64,000 nt of DNA from Bermanella sp047621325. GTDB lineage: Bacteria; Pseudomonadota; Gammaproteobacteria; Pseudomonadales; Oceanobacteraceae. The notes beneath the pieces were generated by a model, which saw only the letters and a program-made list of their open reading frames with translations, did no database searches and was not told the origin of the DNA. Below, in pieces: positions 25,590 through 35,800 of this stretch (position 1 is its first letter; the number at the start of each line of letters is the position of its first letter). The translations under genes and the position numbers were made by a program. The DNA lies in NCBI GenBank assembly GCA_047621325.1, contig JBLHLT010000006.1, positions 124,001 through 188,000 on the forward strand. Reading direction: 5' to 3'.

Positions 25590-27575
25590 ATGATTAAGCA
25601 AGCTGAAATCCAGTGGTCCGCTGGCACACCTATTTCGACTCAATTCGACGATGTGTATTTTTCAACAACCAATGGTATTGATGAGACTGGCTACGTGTTT
25701 TTGCAGCACAACCAGTTGCCACAAAGATGGATCGGAAACCCTACGCCTACTTTCACAATTGCAGAAACCGGCTTTGGCACAGGCTTAAATTTTTTATGCG
25801 CTTGGCAACAATGGCTAACGCACAGCCAAAAAAATCAAACATTACATTTCATCAGCGTAGAAAAATTTCCACTAAGCCATCAAAGTTTGCAGCAAGCACT
25901 GCAACAATGGCCACAATTTAAAGAACACAGCAAAGCCCTATTAAATAGCTACCCACCCTTGGTGTCTGGCTGGCATAACGTGACCCTGCCTCGCTTAAAC
26001 CAAACTACTGGCGAGATCGTGCTGCATTTATATTTAGGTGACATTAAAGACTGGCTAAGCCAAGTGACGGCTCGGGTGGATGCTTGGTTTTTAGACGGTT
26101 TTGCACCATCAAAAAACCCAGACATGTGGGGCAGCCATTTGTTTCAATCAATGGCGCGCCTGAGTCACCGCCAAACGACCATGGCAACGTTCACTGCCGC
26201 TGGTGACGTGCGCCGTGGCCTGCAAGCCGCTGGATTTAAAACACAAAAGGACAAGGGTTTCGGTAAAAAACGAGAAATGCTTTATGGCTACTATAACGCT
26301 AGCCAAGGCCCAATCGCACCGGCATGGTTAAAAGAAAAGCCCTGGTTTACCTACCCAAATACACAACCAAAAGAAAAATCGGCCATTGTTATTGGTGCCG
26401 GCATTTCAGGCTGCGCCAGCGCCTACGCATTAGCAAAACGTGGGTGGAATGTGACACTAATAGATCAACACAAAACCGTTGCTGGTGGTGCATCTGGTAA
26501 CGCGCAAGGCGTGTTATATGCAAAGTTATCTAGCGACATGAATATTCAAAGTGAATTTTATTTAGCCGGCTACCTCTACAGCTTACAGCTACTTAAACAC
26601 ATCATGCCAAATAAAAAACATTGGGCTAATTGTGGTGTTTTACAATTAGCGTTCAGCGAAAAAGAATTAAAGCGTCAGCAGCAGTTTTGTGAAAAATTTA
26701 ATTTAAGTGACGTACTCATACCCGTCAACTCAGAACAAGCCAGCGAGCTTGCGGGCATCACATTAGAAAATAGCGGCTTATTCTTTAAAGATGGTGCATG
26801 GGTCTATCCAGCCGCTTGGTGCGAAGCACTCATCAACCACCCCAATATTACTTTTTTTCCTGAGCACCGCGCACTAAACATCACTCAGCATGCGCAACAA
26901 GACTGGCAAGTTGAAGCACAATGCACAAATAGCTTAAAACTTAATTCTTTTACCGCGCAGAATATTATTATCTGCAACGCCCACGATGCGCACAAACTTC
27001 AACAGCTATCGTTTTTGCCGACCAAGCCAATAGCCGGACAAGTTTCACAATTTAAAAGTGACGGCATACAACTTAACACCGTTTTATGTGGCGACAGTTA
27101 TGTCACCCCTACCTACAACGAACAACTGAATTTTGGTGCCACTTACCGCTTAAAGTCTGAGAGCTGCAATGTAAGCCAAGAAGATCACGCTTTTAATTTA
27201 GAGAAGCTAGCTGAAAACTTCCCTGCAGTGGCTCAACAGGTTGACCCACAGGCAAGCTTAAATGGACGCGTATCTGTGCGCTGCACCACACCCGATTACG
27301 TGCCTATCGTAGGGCAAGTGTGTGATGCACAATTATTCCTACAACGTTTTGCTAATTTAAGTAAAAGTAAGCACTGGAAATTTTATGAGGCAGCCCCGTT
27401 TATAACGGGACTGTATGTCAATATCGGACACGGGTCTAGAGGGTTAAGTTCGGCACCATTATGCGCAGAGCTCATTGCCGCGCAAATAAACAATGAGCCT
27501 TGGCCAATAACAAAAACTCAAAATCAAATGCTCAGCCCAAATCGCTTTTTAGTCAGCCAAGCGATTAAAGGCTAA
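25590..27575 (+). CDS. mnmC: Bifunctional tRNA wobble-uridine enzyme MnmC
   Basis: This 661-residue protein has two fused domains. The N-terminal methyltransferase shows AETGFGTGLNFLCAWQQW (SAM binding) and DAWFLDGFAPSKNPDMW. The C-terminal FAD domain begins around residue 265 with SAIVIGAGISGCASAYALAK and ends NIGHGSRGLSSAPLCAEL. It removes the carboxymethyl group from cmnm5(s2)U34 and then methylates nm5(s2)U34 in tRNA. Length and domain order match E. coli MnmC. The stop is five bases from the convergent small gene. Confidence 0.95.
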   Translation: MIKQAEIQWSAGTPISTQFDDVYFSTTNGIDETGYVFLQHNQLPQRWIGNPTPTFTIAETGFGTGLNFLCAWQQWLTHSQKNQTLHFISVEKFPLSHQSLQQALQQWPQFKEHSKALLNSYPPLVSGWHNVTLPRLNQTTGEIVLHLYLGDIKDWLSQVTARVDAWFLDGFAPSKNPDMWGSHLFQSMARLSHRQTTMATFTAAGDVRRGLQAAGFKTQKDKGFGKKREMLYGYYNASQGPIAPAWLKEKPWFTYPNTQPKEKSAIVIGAGISGCASAYALAKRGWNVTLIDQHKTVAGGASGNAQGVLYAKLSSDMNIQSEFYLAGYLYSLQLLKHIMPNKKHWANCGVLQLAFSEKELKRQQQFCEKFNLSDVLIPVNSEQASELAGITLENSGLFFKDGAWVYPAAWCEALINHPNITFFPEHRALNITQHAQQDWQVEAQCTNSLKLNSFTAQNIIICNAHDAHKLQQLSFLPTKPIAGQVSQFKSDGIQLNTVLCGDSYVTPTYNEQLNFGATYRLKSESCNVSQEDHAFNLEKLAENFPAVAQQVDPQASLNGRVSVRCTTPDYVPIVGQVCDAQLFLQRFANLSKSKHWKFYEAAPFITGLYVNIGHGSRGLSSAPLCAELIAAQINNEPWPITKTQNQMLSPNRFLVSQAIKG

Positions 27576-27581
27576 TCGCTT
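27559..27581. repeat. Hairpin spanning two convergent stop codons
   Basis: AAGCGATTA (27559-27567) and TAATCGCTT (27573-27581) pair perfectly over nine bases around a five-base loop. The mnmC stop (27573-27575) lies in the right arm, and the stop of the opposing small gene (27580-27582) overlaps its end. There is no T-run, so it is terminator-like only in position. Confidence 0.5.
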
Positions 27582-27792
27582 AGGCCTGATCGTTGGCAGC
27601 CTGATCTCTTGGCTGCCCAATGGGTAAAACATGATTTTTTGCCGTCATCCGATTTTGCCGAATAGCAATCATCACTTCTGATATTTGTTCGCACTGTTTA
27701 CGAGTAGCCGCTAACTGAAGCTGTAGATCATCGGCACACGCAAATAGATCCTTTATTACCTTGCCGAATTTGTACGCATGTAAATGTGTCAT
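27580..27792 (-). CDS. Small protein of unknown function (70 aa)
   Basis: I do not recognise this protein. It begins MTHLHAYKFGKVIKDLFACA and is predicted helical, with a polar tail. The case for a real gene is a perfect AGGAGG ribosome site six bases before ATG 27792. The longer frame running upstream to 28017 overlaps the yheU-type gene, has no ribosome site at its start and reads like noncoding DNA, so the short form is preferred. It lies downstream of the UPF0270 gene on the same strand. Confidence 0.6.
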   Translation of the reverse strand: MTHLHAYKFGKVIKDLFACADDLQLQLAATRKQCEQISEVMIAIRQNRMTAKNHVLPIGQPRDQAANDQA

Positions 27793-27868
27793 GCCTGCCT
27801 CCTTTGTGGCCTTCCTTTCAGGGTAGTCCTGAAACACTAAGGCACGCCAGCAGACATAACTAAATAGG

Positions 27869-28105
27869 CTAACTAAGCTGATCTTTATGCAAAATTGATA
27901 CGGATTGACTGTCGTGATCAAACACAATGACAGCCTTACCTGATTTGATTTGTGCCAAAACCTGCTGATACTTTTGATCATAGGTGTATTCGGCTTGGCC
28001 GTAATCTGTGCCTTCACGGCTAATAAAGGCCTCTATCACGCCATCTAACGCATCTTGGCTGAGCTGGGAATAAGATATTGAGGTGTACTGAAAACCATCA
28101 CTCAT
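27869..28105 (-). CDS. yheU: UPF0270 (YheU) family protein
   Basis: This 78-residue protein follows the YheU pattern: QLSQDALDGVIEAFISREGT, DYGQAEYTYDQKYQQVLAQI and GKAVIVFDHDSQSVSI line up with the E. coli protein as I recall it (FVLREGTDYG, EAVLVW). The family has no established function. It is followed by the SD-supported small gene and preceded by the 146-residue unknown gene, all on the minus strand. Confidence 0.85.
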   Translation of the reverse strand: MSDGFQYTSISYSQLSQDALDGVIEAFISREGTDYGQAEYTYDQKYQQVLAQIKSGKAVIVFDHDSQSVSILHKDQLS

Positions 28106-28129
28106 ACTGCACCTTGGTGGGTAAAACGA

Positions 28130-28570
28130 TTACTTCATGAACGCCGCTTCGCGCTCCCACTCACACTTCACACGCAGATCACCGCTATTCGGCACGTGAC
28201 AGCCTCGGCTCACAGGTTCCCAATGGAACGTATGCTTGCCGCTTAGCTCAGTCTCTAAATGCACGGTGGCACTCACCCAATACATTTGACCAAGCAGCTC
28301 TTCAAATTTTTGCATCCAGCGCTCCCACTCATACTCTACTGCACGATAAGATGCGCCAAAGTGAATTAGCTGAGTATGGTATGAACCGCTAAATATATCT
28401 AAGCCCGGCAAGGTAAACATATCACCGCATAAAAACGGAGAACTCACATCAAGGGTTTGTGGTAAATCAAGTAACGCACCACTATTCACCATGCGTCGCT
28501 TTTCACCGTCGTGCTCAGGTGCCGACGGAACATCCTTGATAATGCCATAAACGATAGACTCTTGATCCAC
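28130..28570 (-). CDS. Conserved-looking protein of unknown function (146 aa)
   Basis: I do not recognise this protein. It is soluble, Trp- and Glu-rich (VEYEWERWMQKFEELLGQMYW) and ends VKCEWEREAAFMK, with no signal peptide or membrane segment. The start is GTG 28570 with AAGGGA upstream; the next in-frame Met is at residue 27. It ends 24 bases before yheU. The length of the open frame and the plausible start support a real gene. Confidence 0.6.
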   Translation of the reverse strand: MDQESIVYGIIKDVPSAPEHDGEKRRMVNSGALLDLPQTLDVSSPFLCGDMFTLPGLDIFSGSYHTQLIHFGASYRAVEYEWERWMQKFEELLGQMYWVSATVHLETELSGKHTFHWEPVSRGCHVPNSGDLRVKCEWEREAAFMK

Positions 28571-28646
28571 TACCGATCCCTTTTATTAATCACTAACTGC
28601 GCTGCTATTAAATACCAAAATTAACAGCAATGCGACCCATCTCTAT

Positions 28647-29258
28647 TCAACCAAAAACCGAACGCCAAAAGCGTGATTCATCTAACTCTTTTTGACAATT
28701 ACGCAGTTGAAAGCGATACATTTCACTGCGTTTTTTTACTTTTCTGGCAATCCTCAACAACCACGGCTTGTTTTTATAAGTGCCTCGAGAAAACCCGCCT
28801 TGCCCTTCGTGATAAGCTAAGTACAAACTGTAAGCATCGTTTGGGTTTACCTTATTTCGAATAAGGGTTTTATGGTTATACCAACCAATAAAGTCCACTG
28901 CGTCTTCAAAGTCATCACGGTCTGCGCCCCAGTTTTCTGTTTTTTCTTGGTACTCGTACCATGTACCATCTAAAGCTTGGGCATAGCCAAACGCACTCGA
29001 CGCGCGGCCTGTTGGAATAATCCATAAAAACCACTGCCAAGGCGGACGAGCGTCATCAATAAACTTTGATTCCTGATGAATAAACGCCATCGTTACATGA
29101 TGTGGTATCCGCCAACGCTCATACACAGCATCTGCCGCAATATACCAGTCGTAATATTCATCATACATTTCACATACATTGTTAATGTTTTTTGGTGGCG
29201 CGGTTGTACAAGCAGCCAGCCCTAACACCAAACTAATTAACATCAGCCTAACTAGCAT
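28647..29258 (-). CDS. Lipoprotein with lytic-transglycosylase-like (SLT) domain
   Basis: This protein of about 203 residues starts MLVRLMLISLVLGLAACTT, a lipoprotein signal with lipobox LAAC. The mature part has AFIHQESKF, with Glu as the likely catalytic acid, then SSAFGYAQALDGTWYEYQ and the later LYLAYHEGQGGF, all features of the goose-lysozyme/SLT fold. It should cleave peptidoglycan glycan strands from the inner face of the outer membrane. The 5' end overlaps the ligA 3' end; ATG 29258 gives the best signal peptide, and 29270 and 29243 are alternatives. Confidence 0.78.
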   Translation of the reverse strand: MLVRLMLISLVLGLAACTTAPPKNINNVCEMYDEYYDWYIAADAVYERWRIPHHVTMAFIHQESKFIDDARPPWQWFLWIIPTGRASSAFGYAQALDGTWYEYQEKTENWGADRDDFEDAVDFIGWYNHKTLIRNKVNPNDAYSLYLAYHEGQGGFSRGTYKNKPWLLRIARKVKKRSEMYRFQLRNCQKELDESRFWRSVFG

Positions 29259-31344
29259 GATCAATACCATGCTCGCTTAGTAATCCAAGAAACGCCTCTT
29301 CATTAAAAATCGGCACCTCTAAATCTTGCGCTTTAGTTAACTTAGAGCCTGCTTTTTCACCCGCGACTAAACCATGGGTTTTAGCACTCACACTGCCCGC
29401 CACCTTTGCACCCAAGCGCTGTAAATATTCTTTCGCTTGATCTCGCCCCATACTGGCTAACGTGCCAGTTACAACAAAGGTTTGACCAGACAAAGGGAGT
29501 TGTGACGAATCTTTTTTCTCAATAACGGGCCAAGTAATACCAATATTTAATAAACCATCAATGATCACTTGATTATGCGGCTCGGAAAAAAAGCTTAAAA
29601 CATGTTCAGCCACAATAGGACCAACATCGTCTACTTCGAGCAATGCATCCAAGTCAGCTTTCACCAGTACTTTTAAATCAAGAAAATGGCTTACTAAATT
29701 TTGCGCGGTGGCTACACCCACCTCACGAATGCCCAAAGAATATAAAAATTTTGACAACGTGGTTTGTTTACTGCTTTCAATTGCCGCTAATAGGTTTTGA
29801 GCGGACTTTTCACCCATACGCTCAAGCTTCATTAAGTCTTCAAGCTTTAATGTATACAAATCGAGAAACGATTCGATTAAACCTTCGTCGACTAACTGTT
29901 CAACTAACTTATCGCCCAAGCCATCAATATCCATAGCTTTGCGTGAAGCAAAATGCTTAATGGCTTCTTTGCGCTGCGCTGCACACACCAAACCACCACT
30001 GCAACGAGAAACCGCTTCGCCTTCAATGCGCTCAATATGTGAGTCACATACTGGGCAGGTTTTAGGAAATATAATATTCTTTGCATCTGCTGGGCGCTTA
30101 TCCATAACCACACTGACAATTTGAGGGATAACATCGCCAGCACGACGAATCACAACCGTATCGCCGACCATTACACCTAAGCGAACCATTTCATCCAAAT
30201 TGTGCAATGTGGCATTAGACACCGTTACACCACCCACAAATACAGGTTCTAATCGAGCTACTGGCGTAACAGCTCCGGTACGGCCTACTTGAAATTCAAC
30301 GTCTTTTAATAACGTCATTTCTTCTTGTGCAGGAAATTTATGAGCAATGGCCCAACGGGGTGCGCGAGATACAAAACCCAATTGCTGCTGCAAATTAATA
30401 TCGTCTACCTTAAAAACAATACCGTCTATTTCATAAGCCAACGAATTACGTTTTTCGGCCAATTTATCAAAATATTCAAGGCAACCGTCTATACCTTCAA
30501 CCACTCGCATCTCAGGGTTAATTTTAAAGCCCCAGGCCGAGAATTGTTTTAAAATCTCGCTATGCTTAGCTGGCATACTACCACCCTCAGCACGCCCTAA
30601 ACTGTAACAACAAAACTCTAATGGCCGAGCCGCCGTAATTTTAGAATCTAACTGACGCAGACTACCTGCGGCTGCATTACGCGGATTAACAAACGGTTTT
30701 TCATCGCGGGCCAAAGCTTTTTCATTAAATTCGTTGAAGCCTTTTTTTGGCATATACACTTCGCCACGCACTTCTAATACATCTGGAAAATCAGAGCCTA
30801 AAAGCTTTAAAGGAATACTAGGAACCGTGCGGATATTTTGCGTGATATTTTCACCTACTGCCCCATCGCCACGAGTGGCTGCACGTACCAGCAAGCCATT
30901 TTCATACAACAAACTTACCGCAATGCCGTCAAGCTTAGGTTCACAGGCATAACATACGATATCCGTTTGCTTTAATCGATCACTCACACGACGATTAAAG
31001 TCACGCATGTCTTGCGCATCGAATGCGTTATCCAAACTGAGCATCGGCACTTCATGTGTCACCTGCTCAAAATGAGGCAGAGGTTCAGCGCCCACACGTT
31101 GCGTGGGCGAATCTGGTGTTAAAAGTTCAGGTTGGTTTGTTTCAATATCTTTTAAGCGATGAAATAAGCGGTCGTATTCCGCATCCGGCAACTGGGGATC
31201 ATCCAAAACGTAGTACTGATAATTCGCTTGATTAAGCTGCTGATGTAATTGTTGAACTTCAGCCGTTAACGCCGTATTTTTAGGACGAGCAGAAGATGAC
31301 GAGTCATTCTCTGGCTCGTCAAATAAAGAAGGTTGATCAGACAT
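29248..31344 (-). CDS. ligA: NAD-dependent DNA ligase
   Basis: This 698-residue enzyme has the adenylation lysine in CEPKLDGIAVS (about residue 137), the OB-fold region, a four-cysteine zinc finger (CPVCDSHIERIEGE then SRCSGGLVC), helix-hairpin-helix repeats, and a C-terminal BRCT domain (LPLSGQTFVVTGTLASMGRD). It seals nicks in replication and repair using NAD. The first 25 or so residues (MSDQPSLFDEPENDSSSS) are an extra polar leader. It follows zipA by 17 bases, as in the gntR-smc-zipA-ligA order of Pseudomonas. Confidence 0.96.
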   Translation of the reverse strand: MSDQPSLFDEPENDSSSSARPKNTALTAEVQQLHQQLNQANYQYYVLDDPQLPDAEYDRLFHRLKDIETNQPELLTPDSPTQRVGAEPLPHFEQVTHEVPMLSLDNAFDAQDMRDFNRRVSDRLKQTDIVCYACEPKLDGIAVSLLYENGLLVRAATRGDGAVGENITQNIRTVPSIPLKLLGSDFPDVLEVRGEVYMPKKGFNEFNEKALARDEKPFVNPRNAAAGSLRQLDSKITAARPLEFCCYSLGRAEGGSMPAKHSEILKQFSAWGFKINPEMRVVEGIDGCLEYFDKLAEKRNSLAYEIDGIVFKVDDINLQQQLGFVSRAPRWAIAHKFPAQEEMTLLKDVEFQVGRTGAVTPVARLEPVFVGGVTVSNATLHNLDEMVRLGVMVGDTVVIRRAGDVIPQIVSVVMDKRPADAKNIIFPKTCPVCDSHIERIEGEAVSRCSGGLVCAAQRKEAIKHFASRKAMDIDGLGDKLVEQLVDEGLIESFLDLYTLKLEDLMKLERMGEKSAQNLLAAIESSKQTTLSKFLYSLGIREVGVATAQNLVSHFLDLKVLVKADLDALLEVDDVGPIVAEHVLSFFSEPHNQVIIDGLLNIGITWPVIEKKDSSQLPLSGQTFVVTGTLASMGRDQAKEYLQRLGAKVAGSVSAKTHGLVAGEKAGSKLTKAQDLEVPIFNEEAFLGLLSEHGIDHAS

Positions 31345-31361
31345 ATTGAATTCTCGCTAAA

Positions 31362-32768
31362 CTACTTTTTATGCGACAAATGTTTGCGGGAAAACTCACG
31401 AACACGGTTACGATAATGCTCTAGTGTTTGTGGGGTTAAATCGCTGTGCGTATCATCATGCAAGGTTGCATCAAAGTTACGGGCAAATACCAACGCCACT
31501 TCGGCCATTGCATCAAATGCTTCCATTGGTTTATCCGGCCCTGGCAGGCTCATAAACAAACTAATTCCTGGTGTCACCAATTCATTCATATGATGAATAT
31601 CAAACGTACCTGGCTCAATGGCATTGACTACACTAAATTGAATTTTGCCTTGTGCATTGGCTTTTTCGAAGCGGTGATAAATATTCATTTCACCATGACG
31701 CATATCACATACTTTAAATACATGATGAAGATCCTGCCCACGCAAACCTTTGCCATCTTGCTTTAAAATATTGATCACAAAAATTTCTTTGGCGGCTTCA
31801 CGCTCAGAAAGTTTTTCGCCTACCGGTAGCGCCTGTACATCTTCGATATATTCCATCAGCAAATCGGGCTTACTTGCCTTTATTGCAGGCTGACTTTCAA
31901 CTGCGTAAACCGGCTCATCTTGTAATGTTTGCTGAATAAGTTCAGGTAACACTAATTCGTGTTGTTTTGGCGGATTAGGGTCTACTTTTTGCCCAAGCTC
32001 CACAGGCTCCATCAAAACAGGAACGGGCTCTTTATCATCCAGTTCAATTTCTTCTGTTTTTATGACAGTCTTTTCAATTGCAGGCTTGGATTCTTGCTTC
32101 ACCTTAGCCAATTGTACCGCTAACGCTTCCTTACTGATTCTTTGAGGTACTGGCTTGGTCTGCTCAGTTGTTTTCTTTGCTAAAACGGTAGATGCCCTCA
32201 CCACTTGTTCAGAATCTATTTGATCCTTAGCATTGGCGCTGACCTGAGTACGTTTGGCAACTATTTGATCACTGTCGTGCGCGGCAAGTTCATCATCACA
32301 GGCCGTAAAGTGCTCAAAGCCATCATCCTGTGCCTGAGTCGTTAGCTCTTCAGCAATAGCAGCAACAAAAGGTTTCGCCTGAGACTCTGGCGACTGCGTT
32401 TTAATTTCAGGCGACGCCAAAATTTCAAAAACAGGAGTCGAGGTACCTTCAATATCGTCAACCGAATCAGTCAGTCCTTCGGGGACTGGGGTTTTAAGCG
32501 CTGGTTGAGCATTTAATTTCACCGACGAAAAAGATTCACCGTACTCTTCAGTCAGTGCCTGCTGTAACAATTCATCTTTAATCTCTAAATCATCAAAGAC
32601 GGGCAGGTCTTGACTCTCAGATAACATATCTAAGCTGTCATAATTTTCTAGTGCAGGGTCAAGTTGATTCGCACGTGCAGCACGTACTTTCTTAACGCCA
32701 TCCCAAACTATAAAGCCGATGACGATGACACCAACCACTAGGATAAAACTGTGTAAACTAATATCCAT
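31362..32768 (-). CDS. zipA: Cell division protein ZipA
   Basis: This 468-residue protein has one N-terminal membrane helix (HSFILVVGVIVIGFIVWDG), a long acidic, Pro/Gln-rich linker (about residues 40-325), and a C-terminal FtsZ-binding domain (VINILKQDGKGLRGQDLHHV, then TPGISLFMSLPGPDKPMEAF). It tethers FtsZ to the membrane at the septum. It is longer than the usual 300-330 residues because of the linker. It sits between smc and ligA, 32 bases after smc. Confidence 0.92.
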   Translation of the reverse strand: MDISLHSFILVVGVIVIGFIVWDGVKKVRAARANQLDPALENYDSLDMLSESQDLPVFDDLEIKDELLQQALTEEYGESFSSVKLNAQPALKTPVPEGLTDSVDDIEGTSTPVFEILASPEIKTQSPESQAKPFVAAIAEELTTQAQDDGFEHFTACDDELAAHDSDQIVAKRTQVSANAKDQIDSEQVVRASTVLAKKTTEQTKPVPQRISKEALAVQLAKVKQESKPAIEKTVIKTEEIELDDKEPVPVLMEPVELGQKVDPNPPKQHELVLPELIQQTLQDEPVYAVESQPAIKASKPDLLMEYIEDVQALPVGEKLSEREAAKEIFVINILKQDGKGLRGQDLHHVFKVCDMRHGEMNIYHRFEKANAQGKIQFSVVNAIEPGTFDIHHMNELVTPGISLFMSLPGPDKPMEAFDAMAEVALVFARNFDATLHDDTHSDLTPQTLEHYRNRVREFSRKHLSHKK

Positions 32769-32800
32769 GTGTTAATTTCTATTCACTATGTGTTTAAAAT

Positions 32801-35800
32801 TTAATGTTCAGTTAACTCTACCGCTTCTTCCATGTTCACCGAAACAATACGTGATACGCCCGGCTCATGCATGGTGACACCCATCAATTGTTTAGCCATT
32901 TCCATGGCAATTTTATTATGGGAAATATAAATAAATTGTACCTGCTCACTCATGGCTTCAACTAGGCGAGCGTAACGGCCCACGTTTGCATCGTCTAATG
33001 GTGCATCCACTTCATCCAGCATACAAAATGGTGCTGGCTTCAATCGGAAAATCGAGAACACTAATGCGATAGCCGTTAATGCTTTTTCACCACCTGACAA
33101 TAGGTGAATGGTGCTATTCTTTTTACCCGGTGGGCGCGCCATAATCGCAACACCCGTATCAAGCAAGTCATCACCCGTTAATTCTAAATAAGCATGACCG
33201 CCGCCAAACACTTTAGGAAACAAGTCTTTTAAGCCACCGTTTACTTTGTCGAACGTTTCTTTAAAGCGCGTACGGGTTTCTTTATCTATTTTACGAATCG
33301 CGTTCTCTAATGTTTCGAGGGCTTTTTCTAAATCAGCATTTTGCTTATCAAGATATTCTTTACGCTCAGACTGCGTTTTATACTCGTCAATCGCAGCAAG
33401 GTTAATCGCCCCTAAACGGGTAATGCGTTGCTGGATTTGCTCCAGCTGTAACTGGCACGCCTCAACACTGGCGTCATCAGCCAATTGCTCAAGTACATCA
33501 TCTAATTCAACTTCATATTCGGCCAATTGCTCTTCGATACCACCACGGCGAGTATGAATGGTTTGATATTGCATTCGACTTTGTTCTAATTGCGAACGCA
33601 CACCTTGCGCTTTTTGTTCAAGCTGCTGACGGTTCTGCTCAACTTCACGAATTTCATTTTCGATTAATTCTTTTTTACTGCGCGATGCTTTCATGAGTTC
33701 TTCAACGTCTAAACGCTGCTGCATCATTTCTTCGTATTGTGCTTTTAATTCTTCAACTGGACTGTCGCCTTGATCTTGCTGCTCAAGTAGCTGTTGTTCA
33801 CGCTCTAGCAGCTTCTGCTTATCTTGCTCATGGCGACTGATGGCATCCATCAATGTTTGACGCTGATGCTGCAGTGTTTGCACTTTTAATTGTTGCTGAT
33901 GCGCTTGATCTTTTTGATGACGGGCTTGCTGGCGAATCTGATCAAGTTGCTCACGGCACGCATCGCGCTTCTCTAATAATTGCTCGCGCTCTTGCGTATA
34001 GTGTTCCATATCCTGTAAGGCGGTTTGCCATTGCAAGCGCGCTTCCTCTAGATATTCTTGCTCTAATGCTTTCGACTCTTTTTGTTCTGTCATTTCGCCT
34101 AGCAATTGATTACGGCGACCCACTTGCTGTTCTAAACGTACTTTTTCAGCATGAATAGTCGACTTGTGATCACTCAATTGTTGCGCAGCAAGATTCACTT
34201 CACGCTGAGCATTGTTACGTTGCTGCTCAAGTGTATTAATCCGCAAAGACGTAGATTCTAAGTCGGCATCTAGCTCTTCTACCAAAGCATCTAAGTCATC
34301 TTCTTTGGCAATCAGTTCTTCTAATTCTTGCTTACGCGCAAGTACGCCAGACTGGTCATCACCAGAACGCTTAACACGAATCCAGCTTGCTCCCAGCCAA
34401 ATACCATCTGCGGTAATCACACTTTGATTACCTTGCAGGCGTGTACGCAAAGCCAATGCAGCCGCTAAATCATCGGCGAATAACACATCATTCAGCCAAG
34501 GCACACTCGCGCCAGACACTTTGCTGGCTAAACTGCCCGCAACTGAATTAACAGACGCACGACTTTCATGTTCAACCAACGTCATTTGACCCTGGTTAAG
34601 TTGCAATAAACGCTCTGCGTATTGATCAATAGACGGAACAACCACCGCTTGTAGCTGTTCGGCTAAAACAGTTTCAACCGCTAACTCCCAACCACTTTCA
34701 ACTTGTAAATGGTCTGCTAAGCGTTTGTTTTGATGCAACTGCTGGCTTTGCAACCAACGACCCGATTCTCCATCTGTGCCTAATGCGGCTTGCTGCAATG
34801 CCTCAAGTGACGCTTTACGCCCCATTACGGATTGCAATTGACTACGAGATTCATTTAATTTTTGCGACAAGTCTTGCTGTTGCTCACGGGCCTGCTCAAC
34901 TTGTTGCTGATATTGCGCAGAGTCTTGCTGTTGCTGCTCAAATTGCAATTCTTTTTCAGACAGCTGCTCATCAAGCATGGCCAACTGCTCTTCTGCTTCA
35001 TCACCAATTTGTAATGATTCGAGCTCGCGCTGCAAACGTTCGATGCGCTGCTGGATACGAGAAATATTCTGTTCGAAGTTTTGTATTTGGGTTTTACTCA
35101 CTTCGGCTATACGCTGAGGTTCGGCGCTTTTTTCGTTGAAGCTATCCCACGATTGCTGCCAATTTTGCATGGCATCTTCGGCTTGCATTAACGTTTCTTG
35201 ACTCGATTCTTCTTGCGCCAGCATTAATTCGTTTTCTGGCTCAAGCTCCATTAGTTGCTCATCGAGTGCTTCTAATGCTAACGCATCATCTTCTTCTTGT
35301 TGGACAACCATTGATTTTGAATCGATGATTTCTTGCAGGTCGCTATTCAACTGTAACGAACGCTGACTTTGAAATTGAATACTTTGTTCTAACCGGCCAA
35401 GACTGCCGCCAAGTTCATAAAACTGCGTTTGGACTTTTTCGAAGTCATCCGTTAAATCCACCAGCAAAATGCGTTTTTCTTCAACCTGGCTTTCGTCTTG
35501 AACTTGCACCGTGAGCACTTGCTCTAGTGCCAGCTCTTGCTCCGCAATAACTTGGTTGATTTGCGCAAGCTCTGCGTCCATGGTGCGCCAGCGCATAGCA
35601 AACAACTGGGCACGTGTTTGACGCTCATCTTCTTTGTAATTTTTATACTTTTCAGCGGATTCAGCTTGTCGCTGTAAGCGACCAATTTGACGCTCAAGCT
35701 CATCGCGGATATCACTTAAACGTTCAAGGTTTTCGCCTGTGCGGCGAATGCGGTTTTCCGTTTCACGACGGCGCTCTTTGTATTTTGAAATACCCGCAGC

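Noticed and set aside
27816..27834. Terminator in TTTCAGG-N5-CCTGAAA after the yheU gene
   Set aside because: No T-run follows on the minus strand; it may only be a leader hairpin of the next small gene.
27793..28017. Upstream extension of the 70-residue gene to 145 residues
   Set aside because: It overlaps the clear YheU-family gene in another frame, and the ideal ribosome site belongs to the internal ATG.
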